From NCBI GenBank assembly GCA_005772855.1, contig SXIK01000062.1, positions 1-59,328 of the forward strand: a stretch of 59,328 bases of DNA. Direction: 5' to 3'. Shown here in pieces: positions 52,459 to 59,328 of the stretch. The notes under the pieces are model-generated. The model was not told where the DNA came from. It saw only the letters and a list, made by a program, of their open reading frames with translations, and searched no databases. The DNA comes from Planctomycetia bacterium (lineage in GTDB: Bacteria > Planctomycetota > UBA8108 > SXIK01). The translations under genes were made by a program, and so were the position numbers. Each line of letters begins with the position of its first letter. The first letter of the stretch is position 1.

Positions 52459-53529
52459 TTGATAAAATCACTCAGGCTTACGATTGTTCTTGCATTGTCG
52501 ATCGCGGCCCTCGGTCTGTCCTGCACGCCGAATGTCTCGCCGACTGGTTCGTCGGTGCCAGTCGCGATTACCCACGCTCCGCCCCTGGTGGATGGCGAAA
52601 GCCCGGCTCGGTCACCGGGTGACTCCAGGCGCCTGAATACGGCCCTTCGGAGGGCCATTGAATGGTCCGCGCGGCTCGATGTGCACCCGATTCGCCTGCG
52701 CAGCGAGAGGAACATGAAGGGGGTGAAGCACTTCGTCGAGAACCTCGATTTGCTCCTTCTTGCCTATCAGAGGAAGGATGACGCCGATCTGTCGGCGAGG
52801 GCGAAAACGTTGGCGCTCGAGGCGCTTCGCGTTATCGATCTGGACGTCTACCACGGGCTGGGTTCGGTTGATCCGAAGCGCTTCCGGGAGGACAGCATGT
52901 CGTATCTGCGCGCCTCGTGGCTTGCGATCCAATTCGGAAGAGATGTCACTCGATACCGAAATGAAATCGAAAAAGTCTTGCCGGCGATCGTGCAGCATTT
53001 GCCAACGCGAGGGGTCGACCAGCGAATGGGCTTCTCGCTGCTCTTCTCGCAGCTCGGCTACCCGCCTGCGGAGACGCTGGAGAAGATCTACCCGGAGACG
53101 CTCATTGCGCGGCATCCGCCGCTCAGCTACTTCCTTGCCTCTCCGGATCGACCCTACGATATCACGCACGAGATTTTTGCCCTTACGGCGCGAGGGGCGA
53201 GACAGTTTCAGTTCCCGGGTGAGACGGACAAGGTATACACGACGGAGATGGTACGGAGGTTACTTGAGCACTCGATGCGCCAGGCGAACCTCGACTTGGC
53301 GGGTGAGCTTCTCGTGAACCTTGCGGAGCTGGGGGAAGGATCCACGGCGCTGGCGAAGGACGCCAGGGAGTGGATCTTCAAGGGACAAAACGCCGACGGA
53401 TCCTTCGGAGTCTACGACCCCGAGCATGCGAAAAAGCTCAAGGGCAACCCGATGTACGACTCGCGGATCGGCGGTAACCTGCACACGACCATGGTGTGCC
53501 TCTGGGCACTCTCGGAGACAGAGCCATGA
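52459..53529 (+). CDS. Hypothetical lipoprotein with terpenoid-cyclase-like repeat end
   Basis: 356 residues from a TTG at 52459. The N-terminus IKSLRLTIVLALSIAALGLSC ends in a lipobox Cys, so it should be a lipoprotein. The body is helical with no recognised family, but the end FKGQNADGSFGVYDPE and NLHTTMVCLWALSE resembles the last repeat of prenyltransferase/squalene-cyclase-fold proteins, as in the first gene of the window. It is convergent with the PmoA-like gene. Confidence 0.7.
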   Translation: MIKSLRLTIVLALSIAALGLSCTPNVSPTGSSVPVAITHAPPLVDGESPARSPGDSRRLNTALRRAIEWSARLDVHPIRLRSERNMKGVKHFVENLDLLLLAYQRKDDADLSARAKTLALEALRVIDLDVYHGLGSVDPKRFREDSMSYLRASWLAIQFGRDVTRYRNEIEKVLPAIVQHLPTRGVDQRMGFSLLFSQLGYPPAETLEKIYPETLIARHPPLSYFLASPDRPYDITHEIFALTARGARQFQFPGETDKVYTTEMVRRLLEHSMRQANLDLAGELLVNLAELGEGSTALAKDAREWIFKGQNADGSFGVYDPEHAKKLKGNPMYDSRIGGNLHTTMVCLWALSETEP

Positions 53530-53572
53530 TTCAGGTGTTCGCTCGGCAGGGGCACCCTGAAGGCTCACGGCC

Positions 53573-53592
53573 GGAGGCCTCGGTTTGCCTCC
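53573..53592. terminator. Possible bidirectional terminator hairpin
   Basis: GGAGGC at 53573-53578 pairs with GCCTCC at 53587-53592 around an eight-base loop, in the gap between two convergent genes. The stem is short and no T tract follows, so the call is weak. Confidence 0.25.
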
Positions 53593-53609
53593 ACCGCGAG
53601 TGAGTTTGT

Positions 53610-54839
53610 TCAAGGGGACTTGGCGAGCCAGAGTCGGAGTCCGGGCTCCTTTGCGAATCCGTTGTAGACCTCTTCGACCTTCGCCTCGGTGACGCTGCCG
53701 TGGTGTAGGTACATGCGGTACCGGAAGCTCATGGAGTTGCCCTTCTTGAGCTTGTAGGTGCCGTCCTTGCCCGGGGCCTTCTTGTAGAAGGCTTGGTAAC
53801 CAAATGGATTTGCCGCGAAGAGACCGTAGTCCCTGACATGCCAGTGCGTCGGGTGCCGGAAGCTCGTCGGGTGGTCGAGAATCGCCACACCCACCGTGTC
53901 ACCTTCAACCCGGCCGACGTAGTCCACCCACTCCGCGGGCTTGCCCCAGGCGTCCATCGTCCCATTCGTGCCACGAGATGTCACCACGACACCGCCTCGC
54001 GCCTCCTTCATCGACTCTGCGAGCCGGACGCCGAAGCTCCCCTCCTTGGTGTCTCCGAACACAATGTCATGGCCTTCTGCGGTGAGAGTCACGAAGACAT
54101 CGAGGAAGGCTTGATCACGTTCGAGTGGATAGAAGACAAGCACTCGGCGATCGTCGAGGAGCGTTTTTCCCTCCGGGGTGACCCATTCGTTGCGTGTTGC
54201 AATGCGGCCGAAGACGGGTCCGCTCTCGACTGCATCGACTCTCGTCTTACGAATCGAGCCGGTCCTGGCGCCTTCCGTCCAGAAATCAACGCCGCCAACG
54301 GCCCCGTGCGTGAACCACACCGAGCGTTGGTGAGGGTGGTCCTGATCCTCGCCGTCCACCCCTTCTTTCATGGGGAACTGGCGCGTGATCATCTTGCCGT
54401 TGGGCCCCATGAGCGGAAAGAAATACGGCTTCCGATGTGCCGGGTCGTGGTTGAGGCGTGTGAAGAGTCTGCCGCCAAAGAAGACCTCGAAGTCCTCGCC
54501 TTTCGGCTTCACCTCAACACCAGCCGGGGCTGTTGTGTCCGCGGGAACCAGCCCGATTTCCCACGTCGCCTGTTTGTCTTTCTTGAGCGCGGTCGCGACC
54601 CAGGCGATCTTTACACGGCTGGCAGTCCTCGAGAGGACCTGGCACGGAACGGCTTCGCCGCCCGGGAGACTCTTGAGTGTCACGGTTTGCGATTCGGGCA
54701 CGCCCCGGATTTCAAACGTTAACACACTGAAGGCGCAGTCGGCCTCGACCCCTTCGGCGGTGATTCTCAGCGGCTCCGCTATCGCGATCGAAGCAATCAG
54801 CCACAACAAGGAGGCTAACAAGGCCCCATGCGGCTTCAC
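53610..54839 (-). CDS. PmoA-like (DUF6807) secreted protein
   Basis: 409 residues from the GTG at 54839, chosen because it gives a GTGA overlap with the preceding stop and a clean signal peptide (LLASLLWLIASIAIA); an ATG at 54854 also exists. The conserved block DHPHQRSVWFTHGAVGGVDFW and HWHVRDYGLFAANPFG are those of the family annotated PmoA/PF14100, abundant in planctomycetes. Despite the name, no methane-oxidation role is indicated. It lies last in an operon with a DUF1501 protein and a SUMF1-like protein. Confidence 0.85.
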   Translation of the reverse strand: MKPHGALLASLLWLIASIAIAEPLRITAEGVEADCAFSVLTFEIRGVPESQTVTLKSLPGGEAVPCQVLSRTASRVKIAWVATALKKDKQATWEIGLVPADTTAPAGVEVKPKGEDFEVFFGGRLFTRLNHDPAHRKPYFFPLMGPNGKMITRQFPMKEGVDGEDQDHPHQRSVWFTHGAVGGVDFWTEGARTGSIRKTRVDAVESGPVFGRIATRNEWVTPEGKTLLDDRRVLVFYPLERDQAFLDVFVTLTAEGHDIVFGDTKEGSFGVRLAESMKEARGGVVVTSRGTNGTMDAWGKPAEWVDYVGRVEGDTVGVAILDHPTSFRHPTHWHVRDYGLFAANPFGYQAFYKKAPGKDGTYKLKKGNSMSFRYRMYLHHGSVTEAKVEEVYNGFAKEPGLRLWLAKSP

Positions 54840-55657
54840 TGCTTTTTCGTACATACGATGCGGAAGCCGTAGTCATGGTAGCGATGAACGGCTTGATCGT
54901 AGAATCGCTCACCGGATCGGCACAGGGTCGCGATGGTGTCCCAGCTTCCGCCACGGATGATGCGGAACTGCCCTCCCCGAATTATCGGCCCATCATCCGG
55001 GCCCATTGGATCCTCAAACGGCGTGTTTGCGTAGAAGTTCTCCGCGAACCAGTCGGAACACCACTCGTAAACGTTGCCGTGCATATCATGGAGGCCGAAG
55101 GCGTTGGGCTTGTAGCTCCCCACAACCGTGGGGCGCCTGTGGTAGTTTCCCCTGGGAGCTCCACCGTACGGGTGTTGTCCGTCGAAGTTCGCATCCAGGG
55201 AAGAAAGTGCGTCCCCAAACGAGAAGGGCCCCGTCGTCCCAGCGCGACACGCGTACTCCCATTCTGCTTCTGTTGGCAGACGATACTCCCTCTTGGCTTG
55301 AGTTTCCTCCTCGAGAGCCGAAAGCTTCCTTGCGAAAAGAACTGCATCTTCCCAGCTGATATTGTCCACGGGAAACCGACTGGTATCTTCCCCGGGGACT
55401 GTACTGAAAACGCTTGGGTTCTTGCCGGTGACCTTCTGGTACTCACTCTGGGTCACCTCGTACTTTCCCAGGTAGAAGTCCTTGGCGATCTTGACTCGGT
55501 GCTCGGGCCTTTCATGAAACACCGAACCCTTCTCGCTCTGAGGGCACCCCATGGTGAACTGGCCAGCCGGGATCAGGACAAAGCTCATGCCGATGGAGTT
55601 GACGAGGGTGCTGACGATCGTCTTCGGCTTTGTCTCATCCGGCGGTGGGGTGGTCAT
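54836..55657 (-). CDS. SUMF1/FGE-domain protein lacking the FGE cysteine pair
   Basis: 273 residues, a single formylglycine-generating-enzyme-type (PF03781) domain: FVLIPAGQFTMGCPQSEKG, YEVTQSEYQKVTG, FPVDNISWEDAVLFARKL, RLPTEAEWEYACRAGTTG, GLHDMHGNVYEWCSDWF and IRGGSWDTIATLCRSGER. The two active-site cysteines that bind copper in true FGE are not both in place, so sulfatase activation is not inferred; other members modify or bind diverse partners. No signal peptide is obvious. It lies between a DUF1501 and a PmoA-like gene. Confidence 0.87.
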   Translation of the reverse strand: MTTPPPDETKPKTIVSTLVNSIGMSFVLIPAGQFTMGCPQSEKGSVFHERPEHRVKIAKDFYLGKYEVTQSEYQKVTGKNPSVFSTVPGEDTSRFPVDNISWEDAVLFARKLSALEEETQAKREYRLPTEAEWEYACRAGTTGPFSFGDALSSLDANFDGQHPYGGAPRGNYHRRPTVVGSYKPNAFGLHDMHGNVYEWCSDWFAENFYANTPFEDPMGPDDGPIIRGGQFRIIRGGSWDTIATLCRSGERFYDQAVHRYHDYGFRIVCTKKQ

Positions 55658-55712
55658 GGCACGAGCGCACTATCTCAGGCCCATGAGTGGAAACGTTCCA
55701 GGAGTGTCCACT

Positions 55713-57083
55713 CTATCCAACAAGCTCGCGAACGGGCTCGCGGAAATCCAGAAGTGGCGTGGGGCGACCGCTCAGGTCCGGCAAAATCGTCTTCTCCAGA
55801 TCAATTCCAACATTGTGGTAAAGCGTCGCAAAAACTTCTTCGAAGTGTATGGGGCGGTCCTTGGCGCTGTCGCCGAGGCGGTCCGTGGAGCCGATCACCT
55901 GCCCGGTGCGCATGCCTCCCCCGGCCAGGACCGCGCTCATGACATTCGGCCAGTGGTCACGACCGCCATTTCTGTTCACTTGCGGCGTGCGTCCGAACTC
56001 GCCCCAGACAACGACTGTGACGTCCTTGTCCAGACCGCGTTCGTGCAGATCAGTGACGAGCGCAGCCACGCCAAGATCGAGCAATGGGAACGTGTACCTC
56101 GCCTCGCGGAAATTCACCGAATGCCAGTCGTATTTCCCAAAAGTCATGGTTACGCAGCGAACTCCGGCCTCCACGAGGCGCCTGGCGATGAGAAAGTGCT
56201 CGAGATCTCCGGTGGAGGGGTAATCGTCCTTACTTTCCGCGGCGAGCCGCACCCGCCCAGAGCCATATTTCGCGCGAACCTTGGGGTCCTCGCGCGACAC
56301 GTCCAGGGCTTCGACAATTTTCGTGGAGGAGAGCACACCCATTGCTTGTTGTGTGAACTTGTCCATTCCCGCCATCATGCCACTGGCGTCCACATCGCGG
56401 CGGAACTGGTCGAGGCTCGCAAGGAGTTTGCGCCGATCTCTCAGGCGATCTGTGGTGATGCCCTTGAGGACCATGTCGTCAAAGCCCGGCCCCGTCGGGC
56501 GAAAGGGCGCATAGGCCGGGCCCAGGAAGCCCGGCGAACCCGGATCTTCCCACGTATCAAGCCTCATCTTCGGCGTCAAACTCACGAACGGAGGAACGCC
56601 GGCTTCTCGGGGTCCGTGAATCTTCGAAACGACGGATCCCAGCGATGGCCAGCCACCCGAGGGCTGGGGTCCTGGCTGAGGCGCAAGGTTTCTCCGGCGG
56701 CCCGTCAGGCAATGAAAGGCGGCGTGGTCATTGGGCACGCCCACGATCGACCGAACAATTGCGAGCTTGTCCATGATTGCGGCCATTCGCGGGAAAAGCT
56801 CGCAGATCTGAATTCCGGGGACGTTAGTTTCTATGGGCTCGAATTCCCCTCGAATCTCGGAGGGCGCCTCGGATTTCGGGTCGAAGCTGTCCATGTGGGG
56901 AGGTCCGCCCGGCAGGAAAACCATGATAATCGACTTCTGCGAGGGTCTACTACCCGTCTGAGCCTCGGCCTGGAGAAGCTGTGATAGCGAGAGCCCCCCC
57001 ATGGCAAGGCCACCTATTCGAAGGAAACCCCGCCGAGAGATGCCGTCGCACAGTGAATTTGGCTGTCCATGCAATGTCAACAT
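55713..57083 (-). CDS. DUF1501 family Tat-exported protein (second copy)
   Basis: 456 residues. The twin-arginine signal is ISRRGFLRIGGLAMGGLSL. VFLPGGPPHMDSFDPKSE, CVTMTFGKYDWHSVN and VVVWGEFGRTPQVNRNGGRDHW are DUF1501 blocks. It differs from the copy at 40796 in having no DUF1553 partner gene; instead it is followed by the SUMF1-like and PmoA-like genes in one minus-strand operon. Exported, function unknown. Confidence 0.93.
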   Translation of the reverse strand: MLTLHGQPNSLCDGISRRGFLRIGGLAMGGLSLSQLLQAEAQTGSRPSQKSIIMVFLPGGPPHMDSFDPKSEAPSEIRGEFEPIETNVPGIQICELFPRMAAIMDKLAIVRSIVGVPNDHAAFHCLTGRRRNLAPQPGPQPSGGWPSLGSVVSKIHGPREAGVPPFVSLTPKMRLDTWEDPGSPGFLGPAYAPFRPTGPGFDDMVLKGITTDRLRDRRKLLASLDQFRRDVDASGMMAGMDKFTQQAMGVLSSTKIVEALDVSREDPKVRAKYGSGRVRLAAESKDDYPSTGDLEHFLIARRLVEAGVRCVTMTFGKYDWHSVNFREARYTFPLLDLGVAALVTDLHERGLDKDVTVVVWGEFGRTPQVNRNGGRDHWPNVMSAVLAGGGMRTGQVIGSTDRLGDSAKDRPIHFEEVFATLYHNVGIDLEKTILPDLSGRPTPLLDFREPVRELVG

Positions 57084-57249
57084 GATTCGCTATCTCCCTT
57101 TGGACTGGCAAGAATGAGATCCCAAACGGATGGTCCCACGAGGGCGCGGCAGTGGTCAAGATTCTTTTTGCCCGAATTCTGAGGCTGACAGTACGCAAGA
57201 ACCTGGCGAGCAAGTCCTCGTGGTTGCGCCAGGGCAGCGACACCCCACG

Positions 57250-58428
57250 TCAGAGAAGCTCAACGGCCATGGCCACGGCCTCGCCGCCGCCGACGCAGAG
57301 GCTCACCATGCCGAGGCGCTGGCGGCGAACGCGGAGGGTGTTCAGCATCGTGACCAACGTGCGGCAGCCGCTGGCGCCGATCGGGTGGCCGATCGCGATG
57401 GCGCCCCCGAAGGGGTTGACCTTCTCTGGCTTGAGGCCGAGGTCCTTCATGAGTGCGATCACAACCACCGCGAAGGCCTCGTTGACCTCCCTGACGTCGA
57501 TTTGCTCTGGCGTGAGGTGCAGCTTGGCGAGCAGCTTTCGGTTCACGTCAATGGGCGCGGTCGTGAACCATTCAGGTTCCTTCGAGAAGGTTGCGAAGCC
57601 GAGGATCCTGGCCTCGGGTCGCAGTCCCAGCTCTCGACACCGATCGCTCGAAAGCGCGGTGATCGCTGCTGCCCCGTCGTTGATGCTCGAGGCGTTGCCG
57701 GCCGTGACTGTGCCATCCGGGCCGAAGGCCGGGATGAGCTTTCGAAGCTTCTCCTCGTTGAATCGACCCGGGCCCTCGTCAGAGCAGATGACCCTGTTCG
57801 CCTTCTTGTCCGCGATTTCGACCGGCACGATCTCCGCTCCACTCCAACCCTTCTCGGCAGCCTCGATCGCCCGCTGGAAGCTACGGATCGCATATTCGTC
57901 CTGCTCCTGTCGGGAGATGTTGAGCGCGCTGGCTGTCGCGTCTCCGCAGACGCCCATGTGGCACTGGCGGTAGACGTCCCAGAGGCCGTCACGGATCATC
58001 GAGTCGATGAGTTCGCCGTTTCCCATGCGGTAGCCCATGCGGGCCCGCTCGAGCAAATAAGGCGCCCGGCTCATGCTCTCGGTCCCACCGGCGACGACGA
58101 CGCTGGCGTCTCCAAGTTGGATCGCCTGGGCCGCCATCATCACGGCCTTCAAGCCTGAGCCGCAGACGCGGTTCACGGTCGTCGCGCCCACGGAGAGCGG
58201 CAACCCCGCGCCGATTGCGCATTGACGGGCCACGTTCTGGCCAAGCCCGGCCCCGACGACATTTCCCATCACGACCTCGTCGACGCGAGCAGCGGGAACA
58301 TGGGAGCGCTCGAGGCTTGCCTGGATTGCAATGGCGCCAAGCCTTGCCGCTGGCACGTCGGCCAGGACCCCGCAGAAGGATCCGATGGGTGTGCGCACGC
58401 CACCCGCGAGGAACACGTCTCTGAGCAT
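57250..58428 (-). CDS. Thiolase (acetyl-CoA acetyltransferase family)
   Basis: 392 residues from the ATG at 58428, with GGGAGGGG before it; the frame extends upstream without support. Active-site residues are Cys89 in NRVCGSGLKA, His348 in GHPIGASG and Cys378 in SLCVGGGEA. VFLAGGVRTPIGSF and SVVVAGGTESMSRAPYLL are typical of biosynthetic and degradative type II thiolases. It condenses two acetyl-CoA or cleaves 3-ketoacyl-CoA; no beta-oxidation or PHB genes are adjacent to choose. Confidence 0.95.
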   Translation of the reverse strand: MLRDVFLAGGVRTPIGSFCGVLADVPAARLGAIAIQASLERSHVPAARVDEVVMGNVVGAGLGQNVARQCAIGAGLPLSVGATTVNRVCGSGLKAVMMAAQAIQLGDASVVVAGGTESMSRAPYLLERARMGYRMGNGELIDSMIRDGLWDVYRQCHMGVCGDATASALNISRQEQDEYAIRSFQRAIEAAEKGWSGAEIVPVEIADKKANRVICSDEGPGRFNEEKLRKLIPAFGPDGTVTAGNASSINDGAAAITALSSDRCRELGLRPEARILGFATFSKEPEWFTTAPIDVNRKLLAKLHLTPEQIDVREVNEAFAVVVIALMKDLGLKPEKVNPFGGAIAIGHPIGASGCRTLVTMLNTLRVRRQRLGMVSLCVGGGEAVAMAVELL

Positions 58429-58572
58429 GTCACGCCCCTCCCTGGGGCTTCGGGATACCCTTGTCGACTTTATTTTCCGCAATCTATGCCGAGGAGCGTC
58501 GCCCTGCAATGGTGGCCTTGCCCTTCGATCCGAGGCTCGCCCTCCTCTTTTTTTCATGATATACCCTGCGGC

Positions 58573-59052
58573 ATGATCCACCTGATAGCTCTTGCCCAGC
58601 GCTTTCGATTCAATGAAAAAGTTCTCGATCGTCTCGTCGAAGGCTTTACCGAGCGCGATTGGCGCTGTCGAGCCGCCGCGGATACCAGTCACGCTTTCTG
58701 GCTTCTGGGGCACCTTGCCGTTTCCCGCCGAAACCTTTTTCGCAATCTTGGCGGCGATCTGACGACAGCGCCTTGGGAGTCTGCGTTTACAAAGGGCTCC
58801 AGGCCTGATGACGGCGAATTCGTGATCCTGCCGGAGATCCTGAGAGCCGACTTTGCCGAAAGTGGACGGCGCCTCGAGGCTCGTCTCGGCGGGCTATCCC
58901 CGGAGGAGGCGGCATTGCCCTACGGTCGAACCTTTCCCGATGGATCCACGACCAGGGACGGCGCGGCCCATTTCCTCCTCTGGCATGAGACGTACCACCT
59001 TGGACAGCTCGGTCTGTTGCGAAGAACATGTGGCAAGTCGGGCCTCTCCTGA
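58573..59052 (+). CDS. DinB-like four-helix protein
   Basis: 159 residues from the ATG at 58573; the open frame extends upstream into the thiolase antisense. The helical bundle and metal-ligand His residues of the DinB/YfiT-like superfamily are visible in SHAFWLLGHLAVSRRNL and FLLWHETYHLGQLGLLRR. Some members are metal-dependent thiol transferases, but most are unassigned. It is divergent from the thiolase and is followed after eight bases by the third MITE-like element. Confidence 0.82.
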   Translation: MIHLIALAQRFRFNEKVLDRLVEGFTERDWRCRAAADTSHAFWLLGHLAVSRRNLFRNLGGDLTTAPWESAFTKGSRPDDGEFVILPEILRADFAESGRRLEARLGGLSPEEAALPYGRTFPDGSTTRDGAAHFLLWHETYHLGQLGLLRRTCGKSGLS

Positions 59053-59060
59053 GCCTGTGA

Positions 59061-59328
59061 TATACCGCACGCGGGCAGTGATGAGACCTTTTGCAGCCTG
59101 CGAAAGGTGGCGGCTGCTCGCGCCCGCGGCGCCCGGCGCCCATCTGGCGCCGAGGAGGGGGTTTGCGGCGAGCTGGCGGAGCCGCACACGGCTCGGAGGG
59201 AGCCGGCGCCAGCGAGAGCTGGCGGCTTCCGAGAGCCTGGCCCGGAGGCGCACGCGCAGCGTGCGACCGGAGGGGCCGCGTGTCGTTGTTGCCGCCGCCC
59301 TCGCTCCACCCTCGCTCCGCTCGGAGGC
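59061..59328. mobile_element. MITE-like palindromic element, copy C (cut by window end)
   Basis: Starts TATACCGCACGCGGGCAGTG and follows copy B closely for about 100 bases, including the CGGCGCC-CATCT-GGCGCCG hairpin with a one-base loop change. After GAGGAGGGGG the centre is replaced by at least 150 bases of new GC-rich sequence with its own nested inverted repeats (GAGCTGGCGGAGCC, GAGCCGGCGCC, GAGCTGGCGGC), and GGGGCCGCGTGTCG echoes the centre of copy B. The right end lies beyond the window. Confidence 0.72.

Noticed and set aside
53610-54839. Methane monooxygenase subunit
   Set aside because: The PmoA label of this family is historical; the protein is a soluble exported protein without the membrane helices of particulate methane monooxygenase.
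55551-56984. Plus-strand open frame of 477 codons
   Set aside because: Antisense to a clear DUF1501 protein.
1-59328. tRNA or rRNA genes
   Set aside because: No T-loop GTTCRANYC context with matching acceptor stems and no conserved rRNA blocks were seen by eye; a covariance-model search would settle this.

Overview
The window reads as a GC-rich chromosomal segment of a planctomycete-like bacterium (Planctomycetota or a close relative). The evidence is the pairing of a DUF1549/DUF1553 cytochrome-type protein with a DUF1501 Tat protein, a second DUF1501 protein, dockerin-like tails of the form RGDxNxDGxxDISDA on secreted proteins, an S4 ribosomal protein gene outside the classical ribosomal operon, and an archaeal-type aspartyl-tRNA synthetase. 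No tRNA, rRNA, CRISPR array or prophage was recognised. Most genes sit in tight same-strand runs joined by 4-bp ATGA or GTGA stop/start overlaps.

Layout. 1-3.24 kb: the end of a large protein with a long disordered N-terminal part and a prenyltransferase/squalene-cyclase-like C-terminal domain, cut by the window edge. 3.24-4.0 kb: a decayed rve-type transposase. 4.1-10.4 kb (minus): a four-gene coupled operon of a HEAT-repeat protein with an apparently dead alpha/beta-hydrolase domain, an HExxH metalloprotease-like protein and two M16 peptidases, one with and one without the zinc motif. 10.6-17.8 kb (minus): a housekeeping run of tsaD, larB, nnrD, pyrK, a cyclase-family hydrolase, a metallophosphoesterase, rpsD and a methyltransferase. 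18-19.1 kb: a lone ABC ATPase. 19.3-23 kb (plus): a PQQ-type propeller protein, an EVE protein, and a coupled DUF455/ATP-grasp-like pair. 22.9-26 kb (minus): a formate/nitrite transporter, a frameshifted TolC-like gene, a secreted dockerin-tailed protein and a small membrane protein.

26.2-34.07 kb is visibly different, less GC-rich and organised as a metabolic cassette: a glutamate-1-semialdehyde-aminomutase-like aminotransferase, an M81 (MlrC-like) metallopeptidase, an AstE/AspA-type deacylase, a threonine-synthase-like PLP lyase and a sodium:solute symporter. It is bordered by a perfect 26-bp-arm inverted repeat on the left and by a MITE-like element on the right. The same MITE-like element occurs inside the cassette and again at the right edge of the window. 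Together the cassette looks like an uptake and degradation route for an N-acylated or peptide-bound amino-acid derivative; the substrate is unknown.

34.4-59 kb returns to the host style: a maltokinase-like protein, a dockerin-tailed purple-acid-phosphatase-like enzyme, the DUF1553 plus DUF1501 pair, an Ldh2-type dehydrogenase, a GH13 branching-enzyme-like protein, a kelch protein with dockerin tail, an AONS-family enzyme, an M14 carboxypeptidase, aspS, a lipoprotein, a DUF1501/SUMF1-like/PmoA-like operon, a thiolase and a DinB-like protein. The most unusual items are the TA-bounded palindromic element family, the cassette, the peptidase/pseudo-hydrolase operon and the DUF455/ATP-grasp pair.
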